From: Deltaproteobacteria bacterium
GTDB lineage: Bacteria > Myxococcota_A > Polyangia > Polyangiales > Houyiibacteriaceae
Length of the DNA: 64,000 nucleotides
Direction: 5' to 3'
NCBI GenBank assembly: GCA_017644045.1
Contig: JAEPMI010000016.1
Span: 108,264 to 172,263, forward strand
This document shows, in pieces, positions 57,642-64,000 of the stretch. The notes beneath the pieces are model-generated. The model had not been told where the DNA came from. It saw only the letters and a program-made list of their open reading frames with translations, and did no database searches. Within the stretch, counting starts at the first letter, position 1, and the number at the start of each line of letters is the position of its first letter. Made by a program: the position numbers and the translations under genes.

Positions 57642-60600
57642 ATGTCGGAGCTTTCGGGTTTTCGGGGACGTTCGTCCTGCGACGAGGCGACGTGCAACGA
57701 GTGTAAGCCGGCGAAATCGCCCAGCTTCATGGGCTACAGCGCCCAGAGCTGGACGACGAGCCTGCTGAAGAGCCTCCAGTGGTCACTGGTCGCGTTCTTC
57801 CTGGTCGCCTGCGGCGGCGGAGGATGCGGTGGCTGCGAGGAGTGCGGCGTCTCGCCGATTCCGGGTGGCTTCCCGATCGAAGAACGAGTGTCGAACTCGG
57901 CCCAGGTCCGCCTGACGTCGAGCGGCATCGACTTCATCGAGAGCAACTCGAACGATCTGGTCACCCTCCTCCTCCCGGATGGGCTCCAGTTCGACATCCC
58001 ACGCACGGAGACGAGCGCGGACCTGACCATCTGCGAGCCGGACATCATCGTGTGCCCAGACAGCGATTGCGCCATCAACGGCGAGATCGAGGAGCTGATC
58101 CTCGACCCGAGCGCGCCGAACCAGCTCTTGGCCACCATTCGGCTGGGGTTGCAGACGTTCCGCTGTGACGACTCGGGGGACTGCTCGCTCGGTGCGCTCC
58201 CGATCCGCCTGGAGCACTGGGCCTGCGGCGGCGGCGTGCTCGCCACCATCGATACCAGCGCCGGTAGCCGGCCGGATGTCGGCATCACCGCCACCATCAC
58301 CTTCGAGACCGAGACCGAGCTCGCGCGCAATGGCTACACGCGACTCGTCGTATCCGATGCCCAGCTCGAAGAGGGCCGGTCGCTCGAGGACGAGGACATC
58401 GACATCGAGGGCGACGGTGGCCTCGTCGGCGCCCTCGCGGGCCTGCTGAGCGGCATCATCGTCGACCAGGTGGAAGGCCAGGTCGGCGACCTGCTCCAGG
58501 GTGTGCTCGACGATCAGCTGTGCACCACCACGACCGAGTATGGCTGCCCGACCGGCACCTGCTCGGACGACCCGGCGGACCCCGACTCCACCTGCCGCTT
58601 CGGTCCCGCCGACGGCTCGGGCACCTGCACCGGCGGCGGCCGCTGCGTGCCGCTCCTGTTGGGGACCGACGGAGAGGGCGACCTCGGCGCGGCATTCCTC
58701 GGCAGCATCTCGCCCGGCACCCACGCCCCCGGCCAGTTCCTCCTGGCGTCCGGCGGCGACGGTGAGGCGGTCAACGAGGGCATGAGCCTCTTCATGTACG
58801 GCGGCTTCATCGGCACCAACGCCGACTTCTCCGTGACCCCCGCGCACAACCCGTGTGTCCCGGCGATCGATCCCCCGCCGCTTCCGACCATCCCCCGGGT
58901 GGACACCTTCCGCGGCAACTCGGCGCCTGGCTTGGCCACGGACCCGCACCTCGGCATCGGCCTCGCGGAGTCGTTCCTCGACCACGCCGGCTACGGCATG
59001 TACGACGCCGGCCTGCTCTGCATCGGCGCGGGAACGAACCTGGCACAGGAGCTCTCGACCGGCCTCTTCTCGCTGGTCGTGCAGAGCCTCGGTCGCCTGG
59101 TCTTCCCGGAGGACGCGGCGCCGCTCGGCATCGCGCTCCGGCCGCAGACCCCGCCCGACTTCACCATCGGCGCGGGCACGGAGGACGATCCGATCCTGCA
59201 GATCGCGCTCGATCAGATGCAGATGGACTTCTACGTCTACAGCTCGGAGCGCTTCATCCGCTTCATGACCTACGAGGCCGACCTTCGGATCGGCATCAAC
59301 CTCCGCGCGGAGGGTGGTCAGCTGATCCCGGAGATCGTCGAGCTGGCGCCCGCCGAGGGCACCGGCCGCGTCTTCAACACCGAGGACCTCCTCCGTGAGG
59401 ACCCGGAGACCCTGGCGACCTCGATGGGCCTCGTGCTCGAGACCGCCATCGGCATGTTCGCGGGCGGCATCGGCGCCATCGACCTGCCGGACATCATGGG
59501 CCTGCAGCTCGACATTCCGGACGGCGGCATCCAGGGCATCACCGACGACGGCGAGGCCTTCCTCTCGATCTTCGCGAACCTGGCCGTCGCGCCCTCGCCC
59601 TTCACGGCGAAGCTCGACACCCGGATGCAGATCGTGAACGCCGAGATCGACCCGACCTCGCTCGCGCTCGACACGCTGGGCCAGGGCGAGATGCCGCGCG
59701 TGACCCTTCAGGTCGAGGCGCTCGACGTACCGCTCGATACCGAGGTGGAGTACAGCGTGCGCGTCGACGGCATGCCGTGGTCGCGCTGGACCACGGACAC
59801 CGAGATCGTCCTCGACGACGAGACCGCGTTGCTCTTCCAGGCGAAGCACACCATCGAGGCGCGCGCCCGCATCGCGGGTGAGCCCAACTCGGTGGACGAC
59901 AGCCCCGCCTTCCAGGAGCTCATCGTGGACATCCTGGCGCCGGAGCTCGAGCTCGAGAGCGCCGCGGACGGTGGCACCACCGTGGTGGCCTGGGACGTCG
60001 TGACCAAGAACGAGGATCTGCTGGTTCGCTACCGCGCCATCGGCGGCACGGAGTGGAGCGAGTGGACCCGTCAGGGCGACCTGGGCACCCTCCCGGTCGG
60101 CGAGATCGAGGTCGAGGTGAAGGACGAGGCCGGCAACGTCGGCAGCACCTCCTCCGCCCTGATTCGCGGTCGACCGAACCCGGCCGGCGGCGGCTGCGAC
60201 TGCGCGGTCGAGGGCGAGGGTTCCTCGAAGGCGCCGTTCTCCGCGCTGCTCATGCTCGCCGTGTTCTTCGTCTGGCGGCGGCGGACGGGAGGCGTGCGAC
60301 CGGCTCGGAAGGAGGCGCGCGGTCCTCGTGGCCGTACGTTTCTCTTCCTGAACTTCCTGCTGCCGCTCGCGCTCGCCCTCGGCGGCTGTGACTGCGGCGG
60401 CGGCGGAGACGACGATCCGACCGCCGACGGCGACATGATGATGCCCGCGGAGGACATGGGTCCGCGGCCGCCGCTCGACCCGGGTCTGCTGGCGACCCAC
60501 CTCGACATGGCATCGCAGGAGGACGGCAGCTTGGTCCTCGCGGGGTACAGCCCCGGCAACCCGCCCCGCACGCGCTACGGCGACCTCGTCGTCGGTGTGT

Positions 60601-61796
60601 GGGACTCCGCGGCCGAGGTCGTGGACTGGGAGATCGTGGACGGTGCCCCGGACGGTCCGGTCACGAACGAGCCTGGCTGGCGTGATGGCGTCTCGGCGCC
60701 GGGTGACGACGTGGGTCGCTGGGCCTCGGTCATCGTGGCCGGCGGCGAGGTTCACGTCGCGTACTACGACCAGACCAACGGCGCGCTGAAGTTCGCGAGC
60801 GGCACCCCCGGCGGCAGCTGGGCGGTGCACACCGTGGACGAGGATGGAAACGCCGGACGCTACGCCTCGCTCATCGCCACCTCGAGCGGCGTGGCCGTCG
60901 CGTACATGGCCGTCATCAACGCGACCGAGACCCCGGGTCAGCCCACGGGCGTGGTTCGGGTGGCGACCGCGAGCGGCGTCCCGGCCGGGGCGAGCGACTG
61001 GACGGTCGGCGAGGTGCTCTCGAAGGCCATTCCCTGTCGCTTCGAGCTCTGCCCGGATGGGGCGGCTTGCGTGGAGACCGGGATGTGCATGACGACCGGC
61101 AGTGACTGCGGCGAGTGCGGCTCGGACGAGGCGTGCGTGGGCGGGAGCTGCCAGGCGACCTTCACCGAGGACTGGGTCCAGGCCCATCCGGAGGCGGTCG
61201 GTCTGTATGCGTCGCTCGCGGAGACCAGCACGGGCCTCGGCCTGGTCTGGTACGACCGCACCGAGGGCAACCTCTGGGGCTCGGCCGAGAGCGGCGGCAC
61301 CTGGGGCGAGCCCTTCCTCATCGACGGCTACGGCGTCGGGGACAGCTTCATCGGCGACTCCGGCATCGGCGCGAGCCTCGCGGTGGACGCTTCGGACGTG
61401 TGGCACGTGACCTACGTCGACGGCGCCGAAGAGAACCTGCGGTACGCGCGGATCGAGGGTGGCACGGTGGAGACGGAGATCGTCGACAACGGCACCACCG
61501 ACGGCACGACCATGCACGACGACGGTCGGCACCTCATCGGTGACGACAGCGCCGTCGTGGTGACCGACGGCGGCGAGGTGCGGGTGGCCTACCAGGACGC
61601 CACGGCGGGTCGGGCGATGTTCGCGCGACGCGGCGGGGACGGCAGCTGGACCTTGTCGGTCGCGGACGAGGGTGACTTCTCGGGCTTCTTCACCGACCAG
61701 GTGCTGGTGGGAGGCACGTCGTTCGTCGCCACCTGGTGGCGCAACGACTCGGAGGACAGCCGAGGCAACGGGGTTCGGGTCGTCAGCATCGACTGA
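57642..61796 (+). CDS. Very long exported fusion: MYXO-CTERM-like protein joined in frame to a second lipoprotein
   Basis: This is a single 1384-residue open frame. After ~45 residues of cytosolic-looking leader comes a lipoprotein signal (WSLVAFFLVAC). A ~780-residue beta-rich body follows, with LPDGLQFDIP and several Cys pairs. At ~850-885 there is a MYXO-CTERM-like end (GGGCDCAVEG, then ALLMLAVFFVWRRR). A second lipoprotein signal then appears in frame (FLLPLALALGGC), with an Asp-rich tether and a ~440-residue domain of ASL-type beta-propeller repeats (GRWASVIVAGGEVHVAYYDQ, GRYASLIATSSGVAVAYM). It looks like two proteins whose separating stop is missing. Confidence 0.75.
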   Translation: MSELSGFRGRSSCDEATCNECKPAKSPSFMGYSAQSWTTSLLKSLQWSLVAFFLVACGGGGCGGCEECGVSPIPGGFPIEERVSNSAQVRLTSSGIDFIESNSNDLVTLLLPDGLQFDIPRTETSADLTICEPDIIVCPDSDCAINGEIEELILDPSAPNQLLATIRLGLQTFRCDDSGDCSLGALPIRLEHWACGGGVLATIDTSAGSRPDVGITATITFETETELARNGYTRLVVSDAQLEEGRSLEDEDIDIEGDGGLVGALAGLLSGIIVDQVEGQVGDLLQGVLDDQLCTTTTEYGCPTGTCSDDPADPDSTCRFGPADGSGTCTGGGRCVPLLLGTDGEGDLGAAFLGSISPGTHAPGQFLLASGGDGEAVNEGMSLFMYGGFIGTNADFSVTPAHNPCVPAIDPPPLPTIPRVDTFRGNSAPGLATDPHLGIGLAESFLDHAGYGMYDAGLLCIGAGTNLAQELSTGLFSLVVQSLGRLVFPEDAAPLGIALRPQTPPDFTIGAGTEDDPILQIALDQMQMDFYVYSSERFIRFMTYEADLRIGINLRAEGGQLIPEIVELAPAEGTGRVFNTEDLLREDPETLATSMGLVLETAIGMFAGGIGAIDLPDIMGLQLDIPDGGIQGITDDGEAFLSIFANLAVAPSPFTAKLDTRMQIVNAEIDPTSLALDTLGQGEMPRVTLQVEALDVPLDTEVEYSVRVDGMPWSRWTTDTEIVLDDETALLFQAKHTIEARARIAGEPNSVDDSPAFQELIVDILAPELELESAADGGTTVVAWDVVTKNEDLLVRYRAIGGTEWSEWTRQGDLGTLPVGEIEVEVKDEAGNVGSTSSALIRGRPNPAGGGCDCAVEGEGSSKAPFSALLMLAVFFVWRRRTGGVRPARKEARGPRGRTFLFLNFLLPLALALGGCDCGGGGDDDPTADGDMMMPAEDMGPRPPLDPGLLATHLDMASQEDGSLVLAGYSPGNPPRTRYGDLVVGVWDSAAEVVDWEIVDGAPDGPVTNEPGWRDGVSAPGDDVGRWASVIVAGGEVHVAYYDQTNGALKFASGTPGGSWAVHTVDEDGNAGRYASLIATSSGVAVAYMAVINATETPGQPTGVVRVATASGVPAGASDWTVGEVLSKAIPCRFELCPDGAACVETGMCMTTGSDCGECGSDEACVGGSCQATFTEDWVQAHPEAVGLYASLAETSTGLGLVWYDRTEGNLWGSAESGGTWGEPFLIDGYGVGDSFIGDSGIGASLAVDASDVWHVTYVDGAEENLRYARIEGGTVETEIVDNGTTDGTTMHDDGRHLIGDDSAVVVTDGGEVRVAYQDATAGRAMFARRGGDGSWTLSVADEGDFSGFFTDQVLVGGTSFVATWWRNDSEDSRGNGVRVVSID

Positions 61797-61818
61797 CGAC
61801 ACCCGGCTCCAAACGAAC

Positions 61819-61846
61819 GAAGCCCCGGCGACCTCGCCGGGGCTTC
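61819..61846 (+). terminator. Strong terminator hairpin after the fusion gene
   Basis: A perfect 13-bp stem (arms GAAGCCCCGGCGA and TCGCCGGGGCTTC, two unpaired bases between) begins 23 nt after the stop at 61796. No T tract follows. It also forms the first of three linked hairpins in the repeat region. Confidence 0.75.
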
Positions 61847-61911
61847 ACACCTTTAACGTCCCCCGGTTGCCGGGGCTTCACACCTTTAAGCGCCCCCCGG
61901 TTGCTCCGGGG
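61839..61911 (+). repeat. Tandem 34-nt hairpin repeats
   Basis: GGGGCTTCACACCTTTAA occurs at 61839-61856 and again at 61873-61890, each followed by a CCCCCGG hairpin. The second and third hairpins are CCCCGG-TTG-CCGGGG (61861-61875) and CCCCGG-TTGCT-CCGGGG (61895-61911). The period is 34 nt. It could be a duplicated terminator or a small repeat element. Confidence 0.6.
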
Positions 61912-61926
61912 TCGCACATCGGCCGG

Positions 61927-62160
61927 TCAGGCAGCCTTGGTCGCGGGCGCCTCGTCCACGAAGCGACGCCGCTCAGCACCCACCATGTCGAGGAGCTCCT
62001 TCTGCTCGACCAACCCAGCGTCGAGAAGCGCACGCATGTAGCCATCGGCATAGCCATGCGCTCGAGCGAGCTTCGCGTACGCGGCGCCATCGAAGCGCGC
62101 ACGAAGCACGTCGCGAAGCAGGGTCTTCAAGGTGTCCATCAGCTGGTCGCGGTGATCCAT
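61927..62160 (-). CDS. Small helical protein of unknown function
   Basis: This is a 77-residue protein from the ATG at 62160, which has GGGAGG four nt upstream. An alternative GTG at 62184 adds eight residues. The middle (LRARFDGAAYAKLARAHGYADGYMRALLDAG) is amphipathic helix, and a basic patch follows (ERRRF). There is no signal or membrane segment. Codon use is like its neighbours. I do not recognise a family; a small DNA- or protein-binding role is possible. Confidence 0.55.
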   Translation of the reverse strand: MDHRDQLMDTLKTLLRDVLRARFDGAAYAKLARAHGYADGYMRALLDAGLVEQKELLDMVGAERRRFVDEAPATKAA

Positions 62161-62289
62161 CGGTCCTCCCGGTTCGACGTCCACGCCCGGACGCCGGTGT
62201 AGTCGTGGAATGGCTCATCGAAGCGTGTGGGGTCAAAAAACCGACGTGCTATGGGCACCTCGTGCCTTTCAGGGCACCCTCCAACCTCG

Positions 62290-62373
62290 GCCGGGGTGGC
62301 GGAACTGGCATACGCAGGCGACTTAAAATCGCTCGTGCTTCGGCACTTGCGGGTTCGAACCCCGCCCCCGGCA
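62290..62373 (+). tRNA. tRNA-Leu (anticodon TAA)
   Basis: The acceptor arms GCCGGGG (62290-62296) and CCCCGGC (62366-62372) pair fully. The anticodon loop CTTAAAA gives TAA. A long variable arm (CGTGCTTCGGCACT) marks a class II tRNA, and the T arm GCGGG-TTCGAAC-CCCGC is perfect. The discriminator is A73, and CCA is not encoded. TAA reads UUA/UUG, rare leucine codons at this GC content. Confidence 0.95.
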
Positions 62374-62705
62374 CCGTCGCCCCGACATGGCGACCGAGCC
62401 CCCAGCGGAGCCGCGAACCTCCTGGGGTGCGATGACCCCCGTGCGACGCGTGGGGAGATCGGAGGGGCCCGGGGTCCGCGAGATCGGAGGGGCCCGGGGT
62501 GCGCACCCTGATCGGAGGGAACGAGGCGCCGGACCCGGGCTCGGAGAACCAGGCTTCGGGGACCGGAAGCCCAAGTTGGTCCGCCCGACTCCCGAGATCC
62601 ACCGATGAGCGAAGGGATCAGGCACCTACCGAGCAAGAACAGGGGGCGGAGACGCAAGTGTGCGCGGCCCAGGCCGTCTGAACCGCGCGGAGCGCCCTGC
62701 GTCTG
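62374..62705. other. Gene-free spacer with 25-nt tandem repeats
   Basis: No supported gene lies between the tRNA and the transposase 3' end. Two 25-nt units at 62455-62479 and 62480-62504 differ at one position and are followed by a partial third copy (GATCGGAGGGA, 62510-62520). The core is GATCGGAGGGGCCCGGGGT. No copy of the tRNA 3' end, as an integrase att site would show, was seen here. Confidence 0.5.
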
Positions 62706-63896
62706 TCACTCGGAGGGTGGGTCCGAGCCTCGACGCTTCTTCGGCCGCCCTCGCCGAACGTCACGGCGCACAACGATTCGCCGCGGGTTGCCCTGCACGC
62801 TCGACCGTGGGTCGTTCTGGTGCCGGGTCACGATCGGCCGAGCGCTGTCCGATGCCTCCGCCGGCTCCGACCGTCGATAGTCGAGCTCGCTGGCTTCGAC
62901 CATTGCGGCCGCGCCGTCGACCACGTCCGCCCGTGCCTCCTCCACGACCGCTGCCCGGTCGACCGGTCGGGGCGCATCCGCACCCCTCAATTCCTCGATG
63001 ACCTCGTGGAGCAATGCCCCAGGGTGCGCCAAGAGCGCGTCGTCGTACGGCTCGGCCACATCCGAACCATGGAAGACCCTTTGCCCATAGGTGCCGTAAG
63101 GAAACGCTCTCGCCTCTCCGCTGAGGTTGGAATGGCGGACCTCGGCATGCTCCCGTCGAAACGTTCTGGTCTCCAACGCCGCCGCAATGCGTCGTTCTCG
63201 ACCAACGGCGCCGGAGGCACCGACACGAAACGTCGGCACTCTCTGGCCTTTTGGTTCTGCGGCCGAGCGAGGCTCGTCGTAGGGATGTAGGCGCTTGAGC
63301 TTCTGAGCACCGAGAGCAGGGAACCTACGTACGCCGCGAACCTCACTCACCCCCTGCCGCGCGAGCCTCCTCATGTGATGGATCGCCCCGTGCAGATCCC
63401 CATCGAAGGCACGCATGATCTCCGGCGACGCTTCCGGGTTGCATTGGAGCTCACTCGCCCTGTCCCGCCCGAAGTAGACCGGCGGCTTCTTCACTGAGAG
63501 CCCATCCGTCGCCCACATACCGTACTCGAGCTGACGACCTGGCATATGGCCCGGCTGCTCCACCAATCCAGCCGCTACCTGATTCACGTAGTCGTAGGTC
63601 AGCTGACTCATCTGAGCCGACGCATCCAGCAGCCGGAGGTAGTGCGGCTGCCTCCCGTCCCAGATCTGCCCTGGTGCCTCGTAACCGAGCTCGAGAAGCA
63701 GCTCGTTGATCGCGCCGCTGACATCCGAGTGAAGCCGACGGGTGAACTCGGGCAGGTTGGGGTGGGACGGCGTAACGTCAGTATGGTGGTGGGTCACCAC
63801 GAGCTTGCTCATGTGGATCGACACACCAGTGACCCGCTGCGCATCGGCGAGGGCAAAGAGCCAGATCTCGTTCACGAGAGGATGCCATGGCGCCAA
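62706..63896 (-). CDS. Y1/REP-associated-type transposase, probably decaying
   Basis: The frame from a TTG at 63896 gives 396 residues. The N-terminal part reads WHPLVNEIWLFALADAQRVTGV and then carries HHHTD, the HUH metal motif. LTYDYVNQVAAGLVEQ follows, with the Tyr-x-x-Asn pattern of Y1 enzymes, then FPYGTYGQRVFHG. All of this matches the RAYT-like transposases frequent in Myxococcota. Upstream in the same frame HIPRRTAYRKAF continues the family match but follows an in-frame TGA (CGT TGA CAC), so the true N-terminus may be lost. About 95 extra low-complexity residues after the usual C-terminus suggest stop loss too. Confidence 0.7.
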   Translation of the reverse strand: MAPWHPLVNEIWLFALADAQRVTGVSIHMSKLVVTHHHTDVTPSHPNLPEFTRRLHSDVSGAINELLLELGYEAPGQIWDGRQPHYLRLLDASAQMSQLTYDYVNQVAAGLVEQPGHMPGRQLEYGMWATDGLSVKKPPVYFGRDRASELQCNPEASPEIMRAFDGDLHGAIHHMRRLARQGVSEVRGVRRFPALGAQKLKRLHPYDEPRSAAEPKGQRVPTFRVGASGAVGRERRIAAALETRTFRREHAEVRHSNLSGEARAFPYGTYGQRVFHGSDVAEPYDDALLAHPGALLHEVIEELRGADAPRPVDRAAVVEEARADVVDGAAAMVEASELDYRRSEPAEASDSARPIVTRHQNDPRSSVQGNPRRIVVRRDVRRGRPKKRRGSDPPSE

Positions 63897-64000
63897 GAAC
63901 GCCTTCCGGTACGCCGTCCGTCGCGGAATGTGTCAACGAGTTTGAGACACGGGTGAGTTGATTTCTATGAAGCGAGGGGCACGGCGACGGTGCCCGGGGT

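Noticed and set aside
57783..61802. A 1339-codon open frame on the minus strand opposite the double-lipoprotein gene
   Set aside because: It lies wholly antisense to a gene with signal peptides and domain motifs. Its translation is low-complexity (Val/Arg/Glu/His-rich) as expected from GC-rich codon shadowing.
62290..64000. Genomic island integrated at tRNA-Leu
   Set aside because: A transposase and repeats follow the tRNA, but I see no integrase and no direct repeat of the tRNA 3' end within the window; the right boundary is out of view.

Overview
The window comes from a very GC-rich bacterium of the phylum Myxococcota, most likely near the Polyangiales/Sandaracinaceae. The evidence is the density of small lipoproteins with acidic tethers, MYXO-CTERM-like C-terminal anchors, a Ser/Thr kinase, a PP2C phosphatase, FHA and GAF-GGDEF signalling proteins, Cys-rich repeat lipoproteins, and a Y1-type transposase of the kind common in that phylum. 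I see no rRNA, CRISPR array, prophage or plasmid backbone. One tRNA gene, tRNA-Leu(TAA), is present. All assignments come from reading the sequence; no database search was run.

Layout. 1-5.1 kb (minus strand): the end of an enzyme I-Ntr (ptsP-like) gene, an overlapping SDR/FAD-oxidoreductase pair, a cytochrome P450 and a small acidic protein. 5.4-9.1 kb (plus): sigma-32 (rpoH) overlapping rsmI, then a beta-propeller lipoprotein. 9.2-16.2 kb: exported proteins, a PP2C phosphatase/cyclic-nucleotide-binding protein with a FecR-like lipoprotein, and a GAF diguanylate cyclase. 16.3-19.8 kb: a compact operon of flavin/2Fe-2S reductase, MerR regulator and six-ligand diiron protein, behind a promoter whose -35 box lies in an 11-bp-arm inverted repeat. 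19.9-24.6 kb: small lipoproteins and a membrane kinase with an apparent sigma-factor-like N-terminus. 24.8-29.3 kb: lipoprotein, CapA-like protein, APC permease, amidase. 29.6-33.7 kb: sulfatase-fold lipoprotein and Cys-rich lipoprotein. 33.7-38.3 kb: GH15 enzyme and two histidine kinases in one operon, the second with decayed ATP-binding boxes. 38.5-43.4 kb: MYXO-CTERM-like protein, then an operon with an isolated SctL/FliH-like stator, a site-2 protease and a membrane protein. 43.5-52.6 kb (minus): small lipoprotein genes, OmpA/thrombospondin-3 protein, FHA protein, PDZ lipoprotein and fused acyl-CoA mutase IcmF. 52.7-61.8 kb (plus): AGCS-like transporter, mtnP-PfkB pair, a lipoprotein and a 1384-residue double-lipoprotein fusion. 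61.8-64 kb: hairpin repeats, a small protein, tRNA-Leu, tandem repeats and a decaying Y1 transposase.

Across the window many genes are joined by 4-nt GTGA/ATGA overlaps. Several have a -10-like hexamer only 6-8 nt before the start codon, suggesting leaderless transcripts. Convergent gene pairs are separated by T-poor hairpins or by longer inverted-repeat elements. The observations I rate highest are the sigma-like/kinase fusion, the diiron-oxygenase operon with its operator, the double-lipoprotein fusion, the isolated SctL-like gene, and a 105-bp repeat shared between 3.0 and 38.4 kb.
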